A DNA stretch of 64,000 bases from NCBI RefSeq assembly GCF_028389875.1, contig NC_084672.1, forward strand, positions 3,075,501 to 3,139,500, written 5' to 3'. Below are positions 1 through 58,232 of this stretch, piece after piece (the first letter of the stretch is position 1; each line of letters begins with the position of its first letter). The notes beneath the pieces are model-generated. The model worked only from the letters and a program-made list of their open reading frames with translations, was not told the origin of the DNA and did no database searches. The stretch is from Rhea pennata (taxonomy: Eukaryota; Chordata; Aves; Rheiformes; Rheidae). The position numbers were made by a program, and so were the translations under genes.

Positions 1-28204
<28,204 letters not shown>

Positions 28205-28535
28205 AGGGATAAACTTCCCCGGCGCGCTGCGCCGCCCATACGAACTGCACGGAAGCCGAGAAGAGGATCCCTTTGCACGCTGCGGGACGGTGGCGCCGCG
28301 CAGCCGTCTCACGCGAGGACCTGCCGCTGCGGGACGTCAGCTTGGGCCAACAGCTGCTGCATGATGTTATTTCAAAAGACGTTTTTCTATGGGTCACCGG
28401 AACCAAGGGGAACCTCCCGCACGCGGGGCTGGAGCCCGTCACCTGAGCAAGGGGCTTACAGGCTCCAGTCAGAAACTATCCGCAGTGCGTCCTTACCCGG
28501 GCTTTGCTGTAAAATAAAACACAAAATCTTTCTAA
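28205..28535 (+). other. MEGF11: MEGF11 3' UTR (minimum extent)
   Basis: The UTR begins after TAA at 28204. The first canonical AATAAA on the + strand is at 28513-28518, so the shortest mRNA would end near 28530. Further AATAAA hexamers at 30432-30437 and 30941-30946 could mark longer forms, and the AT-rich stretch 28550-29520 looks UTR-like. Which site is used cannot be told from sequence. Confidence 0.5.
28513..28518 (+). terminator. Candidate MEGF11 polyadenylation signal
   Basis: AATAAA within ...ctgtaaaataaaacac, about 310 bases after the stop codon. It is the first canonical hexamer on this strand after the coding end. Later alternatives lie at 30432 and 30941. Confidence 0.45.
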
Positions 28536-31500
28536 GTAGAAGCGCTTAGAGTACAGATGGACAATCCCACCCACTGCATCGAGAAACTTTCTGCTGTTAG
28601 GAACAAGATGACTAGGATTATGCTGGAATATATTTTACATCTTTGTCATGGAAATGGATGTTTTTCTCAAAGAAAGCAGGGAAGTTTGCAATTTCATTCA
28701 GCTGCGTTGTGTGGAAACCTGCCCTGCTGCCATCGCCATGTGCATCCTGTGCCAGACCGTGCTTGGTAATTAGTTCTGATATGTTCATGTTTATATTAAG
28801 TACCAGGGCATTTGAGCAGAGGAATATTACACATGCCCATTCGGTGCAGTCTTACTATGTAACATCTTCACAAGCATCCAGAGAGCTTTAGAGTTTGACA
28901 ATGGTCGAGTTTAACCAACGAGTCTTATGCCCAGCTTACCACAATTTTTTTTTTTAACCATCTATAAAATGGTAATTGGTGATATCTTTAATTTTCCTTA
29001 TTCAGCATCTACTTTGTCAGATAAATGCACCGGATCTGTCAGGTGGTGTAAACTGACCCAGCTGCGTTTACCCGTGGAACGACGCAGGTGCACACAGACT
29101 AACCCTGGTTTATTTTCCTTCCGTAACGCTACGACACCTGGGCTTTTCCGCACCAGCGTTACAGACCTGCTCATCCTGACTCAGCTAACAGCACATACCA
29201 GTTACGATACACCCTTTAATTCTGTCTGCATTACCATGTAGTGCAGCTTTATGCATTGATGATGCTACCTGAAATGTCATTAAATTAGGTTGAAACTGGG
29301 TTTGATTTTTCACAAGCTGTTTGTGAAATATTTATCAAGAGGTTGGCCGATGGTAAAGCTTTGGACTGAGCCACCGTGAATATTTTTTGTAACCTTTATT
29401 GACCTAGAAAGTAGAATACTTGCTGTTAAGGAGTTCCTTGTAGATTTTGAGCATGAAGTAGTATTGACTCTAAATATGTAATTTTAGTAGGCAAACATGG
29501 GAGTAGCAAGTTGATTGCTTCTTAAATATATATATACACACACACGAAAGAAAAGGTTGTTGCACATTCGCCATTCTGAGGGAGCTCTAAGAGAAAGCAG
29601 CCAACAACGATCAGTTTGTTTAAAGCATGATACCCCAGGCTACTGCGCCGGGCTACGGGGCCGCTAGGAGAAGCCCAGGTGGCTCCTCGCAGCCGGCTGC
29701 GGGGCCAAGGGGTCCCGGGGCGGCGGCGCCGAGCCGCTCGCAGCCCCCGCGGTAGCCCGGGCACGCTGCACCGCCGGCGCCGGGCGGCTCTGGCCCCGCT
29801 GCGCGGACGCCGGCTCTCTGCAGTGAGGCAGCTGAGCTCACCCCAAAATCTCCCCCCCCCCCCCGAGGGCTCAGAGAAGCAGATTTTCATGTTGCAGGAT
29901 AACGCGGAAATACGTACGTGAATGCTGCATGCATGCATGGGGGCAGTGACTCATCAGCAAGGGCAAGTTTGTTTTCCAGGAAAGCCGTATTTGAGATGTA
30001 ACCAGACAGTTATTTTGCGGGACCAGTAGGGTTATATTTCACATATACGTATAGAAAGACTTACCTCAGAAATACCAAGAGAAAGGCAGCTCACGGCAAA
30101 ATACTCTCGTTAGAGACCTACCTTGACATCTAGCACCAGCCGCCTCCGCTGCCAGCCTGACCGATGTCTGTGCGTGTGTTGCTGCACATTTTGGGATGAG
30201 ATTCTGGAGAGCAGAGATGTGCTCAGCTGTTTTTCAAAGGTGGATTTTCAAACCAAATGAAATGATGTGCATAGAGTTTAGCAGGAAGAGAAACGAAAAA
30301 AGCAAAGCAAGTACATTCTTGTATATTAGCATTAGTTTAGAAAATAGGCATCAAAATGGCAATACTTTTTTAAGACAAAAGAGATTTGTAATATATTTGT
30401 TCACTGTGCAGAGGTATGCTGCCTTGTACAAAATAAACTGGATTTCTCTCAGTGTGCACTTCCCAGCTGTGCTCATTTGCAGACTAGAGCTAACCAGCGC
30501 TCAGGCACCCCCGAAGAGCAACTGGAAGCGAGCGGAAACACCAGGTCTCCGATTTGCGCGCCGCGCCACGGCAGCGCACAGCTCCGCCACGCCGGGTCCC
30601 GCTGAGCCCAGCGGCTCGTCTGCCCTTAGACGGGCAGGATGCGGCCTGGACACACGCGCCGCGCGCGGCCGCCAGTCCAGCGGGCCTGGCTCCGCCTGAG
30701 GAGCCTCGTCAATGAATTACAAGCTCCGACGATTCGCAGCAGAAACATTCCAGCATTAGTCCAAGGCAATGCAGCGGACAGCTACATTTTGAAGTTTTTT
30801 CTATATTTGTGCTTTGTACTTCTAAAAAAAATCTTGTTAAGTAAAGCTTAGCATGTAATCCTCTTATTTGACAAGACGCTCAATAAGCTATTCAAGTCTG
30901 GAAATTCATCAAGTTTAAACTGATAAAATAATTCTAGTTTAATAAAAATGTCCTTAAATTAGAACAACTCCATGTCCTTTCTGCTTGAGTCCCAACCTCA
31001 ACACCCATAAAACACAAAACGCTACTGATGCTACTGCTGCACAGCTCAGTAACGTTGAGGTTTGGACTTTCAAACGTGTAAACGACAGCAAAAGCTTCTA
31101 GCAAGTAAAGCCAATTCTGCAGCGTAAAAGTTCCGAGAAATTCGGAAAGTTCGTTTCAGCGCTCAGAGCCGTGGCCGGTTATCAGAGCAGAGGCACTTCA
31201 GCGTGTAAGCAGCAGCCGAAGGGGAACGAGCAACGTCCCGCGCCGCCACCCAGGGCGCGAGGCCGAGCACCCCCTCGCCCCAGGAGGGACCCCAGCTCGG
31301 GGCAGGACACACCGCCTCGGCACAGCGGTGCTTACCCAGGAAAAGCCAGTCCAGAAAGAGAAAAACACGAGGCAAAGCCTTTAACAGATGAGAAATTATA
31401 TCTTTGGACAAAGGCCACGTGATTTTGCTTTTGAAGTCTACAGGTTATGAAGGCTCTATAAACTATTGCATAGAAATTAACTCCATGCTGCAGCAGTTCA

Positions 31501-32304
31501 TAAGCACAAGATCAGTTTTTGCAAGGCTTTCCTAGCTAAGGAGCGGCTCCTATTGTGATTATTCTAGGGTTCTGGTGGAAATAATTCGCGTTTCCAGTTT
31601 GCCCGACCACGTACCCAGAGGCCCCGCGCTCGCGCACCGCGCCGGCTGCGCACGTGGGCGCCGGGTGGGCGGAGGCGAGGCCGCCGCTGCCACGGCTTCT
31701 GCTCCGCCGGCTTTCACTGCTTTCGCATTCACACCGGGGAAGGAAGCAGCTCGCATGAAATCGTATCAAATGCAAAACGGACACTACCTCTGAGTCAGGG
31801 TGTCTACGTAAGCGAGTGAGAAGGAGGGGAAGTGAAACTCATTCCTGCGTTTCCAGCTGACACATTTAGAAAGTAGCTGCCCCTGTAATTTGGTTAAATA
31901 CATTCAAATGCATTTGGTAAATACTCAGACACATTCGAGTCCGTCTTTTCTAAGTGCTGTGAGAACAGCTCCCGACGTGAGCCAGGTCCAGTTTTATACC
32001 TTACCCTACGGCTCTTCTGCAGTCCTAAAAATGCTCCGAATTCCTGGTTCGGACAAGAGGTCTTTGAGTCGGCCCCCACCGAACCACCAGGGCAGCCGCC
32101 AGCAGCGGGCGACGCGCTTTGGGCAACCTCCGTGCGCAGCAGGCGGCCGCGAGGCTCCCGGGACGCGGCCGGCGCCGCTCTCCAGCGACCCACCCGCTGC
32201 GCAGCGGGTCTTCAGCGCAGAGCGGCGAGGCGCAACCAAAGAGCCTGAAGAGTAACTGCGATCGAGAATCCCGGTTCTGCCAAGAAGCGCACCCAACACC
32301 ACAC
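28536..32304. other. Convergent intergenic region MEGF11-RAB11A
   Basis: About 3.8 kb between the first MEGF11 poly(A) signal and the end of RAB11A; it may include a longer MEGF11 3' UTR. It mixes AT-rich stretches with small CpG-rich blocks (about 29640-29830, 30530-30700, 31200-31320, 31610-31700, 32050-32230). A C13 run lies at 29852-29864. No gene is recognised. Confidence 0.7.
29852..29864. repeat. C13 homopolymer
   Basis: Thirteen consecutive C residues at the edge of a CpG-rich block. It is prone to slippage and sequencing error. Confidence 0.95.
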
Positions 32305-33846
32305 TGAGTTGTCCCCTGTAATTCTTTATTAGAATTATGGATGAATATATTTAAATCAATCTAAAAAAATAATAAATCAAGTTACAGTACATGCATAAAA
32401 TACAAAGTAATTTACAAACAGATCAAAATAGCATCTTCAGAACTAATAATAGGAGAAATGGAATAAAAAACCCAAATGACCGACTACAGCAATGCCTTCC
32501 GTGTGCCTTACACATCATGAGCACCGCAAGACAGAAAGGTTGGGTAAGACGTGCAGCGGGTTGTGCCTACCCAAGTATGGGTGTTCCAGGTGGATCATAT
32601 CAGAGTTGGAGAAACTTTCTCTAAAACCACTTCCCTGCAACTGCACAAATAACCACAGGCATTTACACAACAAACAATTCTTTTAAATACTGCAGGAACT
32701 CGGTGCCTATAGCCCCCAAATCTCCAGTAACCTATTTTGCAATAAAGCACGCTGCAGTACAGGCAGTGGTTCCAGAAGGCAGGGACAGAAGGCACAATTC
32801 ATGTATCCCTGAACAAGCTAATTAAACAGATGATTTGTACTGAAATACAGACTACAGAACAAACGCATCCAGCAAGGAAACTACTCCAGCTGTTTGTATT
32901 AAAGAATAGATACCAAACCACTGCAATCATTTAAAAATACTGGATGAAAAAAACGGAAAATTAAGATTGGCTTGTGGAAGTTACTGACTCATCTACTCAA
33001 GCATTTGAAATATTAAAATGATTGACAATAGCCTTCAAGTTTGTGCACTATGAAAGAAAGTTATCTTCAAATCCTGATACTACCAGCACTGTGGAGACCA
33101 ATTCTTGGGCAACACACAAAAACGCTGCAAGTTCCAGTGTCAGAGCAACCTCTAACCTCAGCTAAGTAGCTCGTGCTTCTCCGCGTTTCACCTTGCGTGG
33201 AGCTCAGCGGCACGCCAAGGCCAGCCTCCCAGCAGCTCTGCCTCGCGACAACCTCATTCACAACAGCTACAAACCACAAAAGCCCATTTGTAGGTAGCAG
33301 GAACCCTGCTGCTTGTTTGCAAGAGGGCTTCCCCTTCCCCCGTAATATTCTGTAAAATCCTCAACTTGACATTCTGAAGATGTAGGCAAAAACATTTAAC
33401 TTTACATTAAAATTGCACTTCAGAGCAACAGGCATTTCATCAAGCTTTAGATGCAGTATACAACACCGTGAGACAAGGAAAGATTATCCTGTCCAGAGAT
33501 ATTTTCCTAGTTAATCTGACAGTAATTGTTTTGGGAGGACCAGAATAACATCTTCAAACGCTTACTGAACGATGTCTGCGCTCTGACTAGCGGGCATCAT
33601 GCTGGAAAGATCAGTTCAGTTCCAAACAGTTTACTGAACCAGAGCCCAGTCGGTGCTGGGAAAATACTGCAGCCACATGGAAGCAACAGATTTATAAACA
33701 CTGAAATCAAAGTGTTTAAGACATGGAGAAATTCAGAGGGAATAAGCAGTAACTGAACACAAGAAAGTAATCACATGAATTACAAATATATTTAAATCTT
33801 GGACCTGGGGAATATACACAGCCTTTTAGGAAAGAATGAACAATTC
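32305..33846 (-). other. RAB11A: RAB11A 3' UTR
   Basis: AT-rich sequence immediately 3' of the RAB11A stop codon on the - strand, about 1.5 kb long. It ends near a canonical AATAAA hexamer (TTTATT on the + strand at 32325-32330). No other canonical signal on this strand lies between it and the stop codon, so one main 3' end is likely. Its exact cleavage site is inferred. Confidence 0.7.
32325..32330 (-). terminator. RAB11A: RAB11A polyadenylation signal
   Basis: AATAAA on the - strand (ttctttattag on the + strand), about 1.5 kb after the stop. It is the first canonical hexamer in the 3' UTR on this strand. Confidence 0.7.
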
Positions 33847-51311
<17,465 letters not shown>

Positions 51312-51591
51312 GGTGCGGGGCGCCGAGGGGCGGCAGGAGACCGAGGACCGGGACGGGGAGCCGGAGCCGGAGCCTCCCTGCAGCCGCCGCAGCGCTTCCG
51401 CCCTGCGCGCCGCGCCCCGCCCGCCCACGGCGAGATGCTTCCGGGGCAGCGCCGCGGCGGGCACGTCGCTTCCGGGAGCCGCCATGACTCCGCCCACCTC
51501 TGCCTCAGAGGAGCGCGGCCGCGCCCCGCCCCGCCCCGCCGAGTGGGCGCGCGAACCATTAGGCGCTGGCGGGAAAAAGCTTCGCCACGGC

Positions 51592-51663
51592 GGTTCCATG
51601 GTGTAATGGTTAGCACTCTGGACTCTGAATCCAGCGATCCGAGTTCAAATCTCGGTGGAACCT
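51592..51663 (+). tRNA. tRNA-Gln, anticodon CTG
   Basis: A 72-base intact eukaryotic tRNA. Acceptor GGTTCCA pairs with TGGAACC, with discriminator T. The anticodon stem CTGGA/TCCAG closes loop CTCTGAA with anticodon CTG at 51625-51627. The internal promoter boxes are intact: A box tggtgtaatggtta and B box gttcaaatc. No intron is present, and CCA is not encoded, as expected for a nuclear gene. A TTTTT Pol III terminator follows at 51667-51671, with longer T runs behind it. It decodes CAG and is transcribed away from RAB11A, 281 bases from that ATG. Confidence 0.98.
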
Positions 51664-51666
51664 GAG

Positions 51667-51671
51667 TTTTT
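51667..51671 (+). terminator. RNA polymerase III terminator
   Basis: The first T5 run, four bases after the tRNA 3' end, followed by further T6 and T9 runs that would act as backup terminators. Confidence 0.85.
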
Positions 51672-54600
51672 CTGTTTTTTCTTTTTTTTTTCTTATTTCC
51701 CCCCCTTTTTTTCCTCCCCCCCTTCACTTCCGTACATCCTCTGCCTGAGCCATAGCCACACTCCTTCCTTCCCTTCCCCGCTGTTGCAAGGCGTTCAGTA
51801 GCTCTTGCAAGATCAAACCCTGCAGAAGCAGACAGCACTTGGGTAGCAGCACAGTGACAAAGCCTGTAGGAGGATGTGTGATCTCTGCGTTGAACCTTTT
51901 TATCTCCAGATGAACCCTGATGCTCAAAAGCAGTCAGGAAATGCTGGGCTGCTCCTGCTGCTCTGTTCTCTGCAGTTATCTCAATGCAGCAAGTCATGAA
52001 TTAAAATTAATAATGGCTTCTTGTGTGTGTAGAGGCTGCGGTATATTTATAGCTCTGTAGTTAAGGTTTCCATCTCATATCCTATTTTCAGGCTGCCATT
52101 GAACTTTGTCATTAAAAAACTTAATTTTAACTTGATGTTTCTCAGGTCTAATTTCACACTTCAAAGATGCTATTACTTAAAAAAAACCAGCTGAAGTATT
52201 TTTAGTTACTCTTCTGCAAGAGTTGTTTCATTTTGGTGCTCTGGATTTTGCTTATTAACTGAGAACCCGGAAACACCCTTGATTTACATTTTTCGTATGT
52301 TTAAGAGTCACTTCCTCTTGCACCAAGCTGCAGATGTTCCTAATCTGGAACTGGATAGTTCTACATGAGATTTTAAGGCACAAAGTAAGGAGAATGTCTC
52401 TTCTGGCTGAGCTAAAAGTCACAGCCCCTACACTGCTGTACAGTTACAAATTGTCAAAATTAAACAAGGCATTGCGAAGCTGAGGCATTTTTGCTAATCA
52501 TGCATTGCAATATGAAAATTTCAGCAGATTGCCATATATATGACTAGTAGCAGGGGTTATTTCTAGCTAACCCATTTAAATGCATTTGATCATTTGTAAT
52601 CAGGTTCTGCATAGTGTAGAGAGGCAAAACTAAAATAGCGGAAAGAACTATATATCTAAATGGGAGTAAATTGATAGCAGTAAATGAGGTTAGCACTGGA
52701 CTAGCAGGGAGCTCTAGAAATTAAAAAGTCGTATATTCTGTTCAGTCCTGAATTAACTCTGTTCCTGATCGTGCAAGCCCACGTGAGAAGATATAAACCT
52801 TCAGGAAATGCTGTTGCTGGTAAAGACCACTTTGGCTGTTCTGCTCCTTCTGTGTGTCCCCTCCTAGAGCGTGCTGCTGCGTTACGCGATGGCCTGGGAC
52901 ACCTCCTGCTCGTATGAAACGTGGCCAAGAAGTAGAGGTCAGGCCTGAAAAAACAGAGGACTGTGTGTTCTGGGACTGACAGCTTTTAATGTGAAGAAAG
53001 TCATTCAGCACTGGAATTCCATTAGTGCCATACTTGAGGAAATACTTAATTGATTGCAAACTGCATTTCCCCTGTCTCTTAAGTCCTCGATTTGTGCTTA
53101 GAAACGACCTTTTGTGGAGGCAGCACATTCCAAGCAACTGGAGCAGCGACAAGGCCTGATACTCAGCTGGCCCTTGGATGTTTAATTGAGAAAAAAAGGA
53201 AAAAAGAAAAAAAAAAGCAGCAGAGGTCACACTCGTAACAGCGTATTTATGGTTCTCTTCTGGAAATTCATATACCAGTGGCCAAAAGGGTCCCAGATTT
53301 TGCCTCGGCGGCACATTTAATGTGCAGGTGTGTGTGTGTTAGGGCCGTGAGCTCAGACCTGCTCAGCCTCGGGCACTTTGTGTCCAGCTTCCCCCGCACT
53401 CTCTCGCTTCATTCTCCCGCCTCGCTCCTGCCACCTACTCCTGAGACCCCAAGAGAAATTCTCGCCTAAAAATAGTAAGGGGACATTTCCCCCAACTTTG
53501 GTGGTTCTAGCTTTTCCAGAGGAAGGTCAAGGTCTCTTTGCAGAAAGAACTAGTTGGATTTGACTTGGAAATAGAAGAAACTGAAATAAGGATGGGCAGT
53601 AGTTCAGCAGTAGCACTTCTGGTCCCAGATTTTATGACTCTGTGTTCTCTGTCCACACTCTGCAAAACCCATTAAATTGGCAGCTCAGGGAATGATTTGG
53701 AGTAGGAGTCAAAATAATTCAGATAGTCCTTGAACGACTGCTGATCCAAATTCCTTTTTCCCAGATGAAAGGAGCCACCAGCTCCCCCTGTTAGAAGACA
53801 GGAAGGACAAAAGCGAAGCCCCACAACCTATCGTGTTCTATCAGAGGAGAAATATTTCCTAAGGGGGAAATCCAATCAATACTTTCCAATTTTCTAACAA
53901 ACCATGAATCATTGCAATTATGCAGAGATAATTCAAGCATTCCAATCCAGCAGTCAAATCAGAGAAGAAAAGCAGGCTTTTAGCACTCACCACCCTAGGT
54001 ATGACATAAGTCAATCAGAAAAAGAAAGCGTAAGCATAAAGTCCACCCATTGAAGGAAAACAAACTTCTCTTTTCAGAGCTCTGGACCAAAGCAAAGGGT
54101 CTGCATTGTACAAGGAGTTCTATCTGCAGACAGTTCCTTGCCAGAGAAAGGAGTAATAAAAATGCATGGAGTAGAGAGAATTTTTTTTGTTGCTACCTTA
54201 TTTGAATGCCAGGATACACTCTACTCTTTTTCTAGTTCTACAGCTCATATAACAAGAAATGGCCCCAAGCAAAAACATTTTCTGTAGATCAGCCTTTTCC
54301 TTCCTAACTCTGGGGCTGGAATGAGGATCTGGATCAAGATCTTTCTAAAGCCTAACCTCACCTCAGTTTTGCTGTTCTCTAGGGATCTGAAGAAAGCTAG
54401 AGAAGGGAGCAGCTCTAGAATTTAACAATCTGCTGGAACCATTTTTGTGCTAGAATGGCATTCTGGTAAGCACAACGGAAGACACGTTTTCACCATGCTT
54501 TCGGAACAGGAATCCAACAGGCTCAATGACTCGGGGTTTCTTGTAATGACTGTCAAAATGAAGTCACCATTTTCCTGCCTCCATTTTGGACTCAGCGCAC

Positions 54601-55390
54601 ATCTCCTCAGTTGTGTCTGCTGCCTCCGAGACATATTAGCAAGACAATATTGGCAGCTCCACTGTAATTGCTGGCCAAGAAATAATTTTGGAGACATGGC
54701 TCAGAAGCTTCTTACTCTTACTAGACCCTGCCACAGGCTTCTATTTCCTTCCTCTGGCCAAAATCTACTTGGTGGCGGTATACCTAATAGGAGAGTCGCT
54801 ACCAGGCAAACATGGTGTCGATAGGCAAGTGTTATCACACTGCTCATCATTGCCTAATTTGGATTCAAAGAGTCAGCCCAGAGGAATGAAGAAGGCAGTT
54901 TGATATCTGTGGCCAAGTCATTCACTGCTGAAATAACCAACAGAGCTGACTGGCTGCGCTCAGCATGGTGATGCTTACTGTGAAGCTCTGCAGTCCTCCT
55001 GGGAGACAGGCTGTGACTGTAAAACTTTGCTCATTAAGATCATTAGAGAGCTGTCAGATGGAACAACTGGCATGTCTTTGATCTGGCAGAATACCCTTCC
55101 TCCTGCTCCCAGACTTTGGGAGCCGTCTCGTTCCCCATAGTGATTTTTCTCGAGCCATTCAAACAATACTCATTGTTTTTTTATGGGGTGCAGTAACTTC
55201 TTCAGGCAAACTGGAAGGTGTAACTGCTAAAATAAGATCAATTTATTAAATAGAAACCCCGATATTTCAATAATTCCTTTATAAATATGTTAACAGTTTG
55301 TTTTGCCAAGAAAATGACAAAATGTGGCTAATAATCCCAAAGATATTCCTTACAAATCCACTAGGTGTCCTACTGTTTTCAAGTAATTAG

Positions 55391-55444
55391 GCTAAAGTGT
55401 TTTTTTTGTTGTTGTTGTTTTGTTTTGTTTTGTTTTGTTTTGTT
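55391..55444. repeat. (GTT)n/(GTTTT)n low-complexity tract
   Basis: A T8 run, about four GTT units and five GTTTT units. It is intergenic simple sequence, similar in make-up to the tract at 22859. Confidence 0.85.
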
Positions 55445-58165
55445 TCCTAGCTTTGTCAAAGAGGAATTAGTTTGATTCTTAGAGGAAATAGATCCAGGCT
55501 TTCAGATTGAAGAAACATGTATGTATGTTTTTTTCAACACAGCAGGACACCTAACCCATAGTGGTAGCTCTTTTGGCAAATGCCACTAATGTTTCCCACG
55601 TAGACCATCTCAAGGTTAGAGACTGGAAAAGAATCTGCCTTCCTCCCTTGGGAGTGCTAAACAAGATTGAGTGTTAAACAAGATCCATCAGAGCCAAATC
55701 CTCTCCTTAGTCAGCCTCGGGCACCTATTTATAGGACTGCTAAAGTGCATCCAATGCTGACCTTAAAGGTAGTGGCAATGTGCATCCTTAATCAGAGCCG
55801 CTTGCTGCTTGCCAGCACTTGTGCCAGTCTGTGCAGCCAGCAAAGCACCCACTCACTTTGTGTCCTGCCCTGGATGCACAGCGGGGAGGTCAAATACATG
55901 TGAAGAGAAGCAGCCTGTAGAATAACCAAAGGATGATTTTCTCATCCAGACAATACTGAGAGTGCAGCCAGAACTACTCAGTAGCAGCCAGCTGCTTGGT
56001 TGCTCCTTCGTCATGCAACCTGAAGTGCACGCACCATATCAAGCCCTGCTGTTTGGGAAACTACATTTCCCTCAGCCACCTTGCAATCTCTTCCGTGCAC
56101 TGAATCCTAGCCTGATAATCTAGACTTCTCCAAAACAATAATTTCTATAGATGTATAAAAAGCTTTTTTTTTTCATTTTTCCTGTGCTTTCATTGGTCAG
56201 AGGTGGGTATTTGCAATTTATCAGTGAGGGGTGACCACAAAGTGATTTTCTAGCTTTTGTCATAGAAGCACAAATCACATTCGGTATAAGCCCTATAGAC
56301 TTATCCCTCTGCCAAGCAGTGATTGTTGCATTTGAGAATTCCCCTGTTCTTCACTCCGGTTTCACAGGGGTGCCATACCTCGAATTTATCCCAGATTTAC
56401 AGGAGGCAAATGAGGAGAAAATCAGGTTCATCTTCCATTCAAAAAAATGCAGGAGACAAAGATGCTCTCAAACAGTAAGTTTATGTCCTTTTCACTTGGT
56501 GCTTCATGGCCAGAAATACTGCCCGCAGTTCTTGGCTGTGCAAATAAGCACCAGGTAAGGTGTCAGCACCAGCTTAATCACCAGCTGCAAGGGGAAATAA
56601 GAGGGGGAACAACAGCCTTGTGTCCTTGGCCCACCAGGATTCCTTGCCATCAGGTGTTTTGCATCATGGGAAGCGCCTAGCATCTGTCCTATGCCATGTG
56701 TTACATTGCTGGCTATATTTCTTGCTCTTTGTGTTGAAGGTATGACAGTCATTTTCCTGACAACCTGCAAGAAGAAATGATGCTCCAATCTTTGGACTAT
56801 ATGGTATATATAGACACCTACTGTAGTACCGTCCACATGCAGCATGCACCATATGCTCACTGTGAAATAGAGTGTAACCTGGTCCAGCACATGTTTGCTG
56901 CTATACATAACAAATACCTCAAGCCCTGCCATGATTCAGTGCATTTTGCATGGGAGCCATCTGGTCCTGTAGCTTAAGAAGCAAACTGAAAATCTGATAA
57001 AAGCAAAAACAGTCACAATGAGAGAGACCGAAAAGATGTGTTGATATTCCAAGCAAGAGTCTCCTTCTGGGGGGGGGTTAATCTCATAACCCATTGCCTC
57101 TTTCCTGCTTCCTTCTCCGGAAAGCTGCAGTCAGACAGGTTGCACTCTCAGCTCTCTGAGTATGTACACCTTTGGGATGCTATCAGTGTGTTTCATGTGC
57201 TTGAGCAAACCTTCTGGGACAAGATTTTTCTCACTAGCCAGCTGTGCAGTAAGCAAGATGCACAAGATGTTTGGGGAACAGCACGGTTCATGGAGCCTGG
57301 CTTGATCAAGGATTCTGGCTGGTTTTAAATGCACTATTAATTATGATTAGTCATTAATATTATCACTGTGCAGAATTAATGGCTTTTGGTTTTGATAGAC
57401 TGAAAGACAGTCCTTCTCAGCTCGCCGAGATTTCTCAGCCCTGGAACAGAGATGTATCCTGCAGGTCTGGATCGTCATGGGTGAAACATGAGACTCAGAG
57501 AGATGAAGCAGGTAGAATTTGGGACGGCTTGGATTTGGTGAAGGGTTTTTGTGACTTATCCAGGATATGGGTAACAAAAACTGGCTTAATTTCATTGTGC
57601 ATTTTGATTAGTTTTCCTGTATTCTGACCTCATTTTTGATGTTTTGAGGGCACAGAGAAGGAAGGAAGGAAGATAGAAATCTGAAAGTCTGTCAGAGAAT
57701 ACACACATTTCCAATAGGTACAAATATGTTTCCTCTGACACCGAATTACTGGGAACAGATGCACTGATTCTGCAATTCTGCTAAAGATTGCTTCACATTT
57801 TAGCCTATTTCCAAGCTGGTTAGATGCAATGTGAGCACAGTTCAACACCTACTTAATTACTCTGATATGAACATAGTTGAAAAAATCATTTCTTTGTGAA
57901 ATCCAGAAAATAGTAACATTATGATTATGCAAATACTGCAGCTATTCCTGCTTTATATAGATTAGCTTCATGCTTGACTACTCCTCATCTTAAAGCAACC
58001 AAACCTCTCCAAAACCACAGAATTATGAAGATATTTGCCACTAGCACAAATTCACTCATTATTTTTCATTCTTTTTTTAAAACCTGTTGGAGGGTACATT
58101 CTTTGGAGCAGATACAATCTGCTGTTCCATGTTTGTGTACACAGGATTATGACAGAACACTACCA

Positions 58166-58232
58166 TAATGAATGTTACTATTGTTGTTGCTGCTGCTTCT
58201 ACTGCTGTTGTTATTATATAAGAATAATAATA
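58166..58232. repeat. Mixed trinucleotide tract
   Basis: ttgttgttgctgctgcttctactgctg, then ttgttattat and aataataataac: degenerate TTG/CTG/ATT trinucleotide units. It is intergenic. Confidence 0.7.

Noticed and set aside
52742-53314. A 190-codon - strand open frame in the intergenic region
   Set aside because: It is a mixed sequence including a poly-Phe segment from an A-rich run, with no domain and no codon or splice support.
54447-54824. A 125-codon + strand open frame
   Set aside because: Its composition is ordinary and it has no recognisable motif; a chance frame is the simplest explanation.
56504-56932. A 142-codon - strand open frame considered as a decayed transposase
   Set aside because: I compared it with remembered Harbinger/HARBI1 and hAT motifs and found no conserved catalytic pattern.
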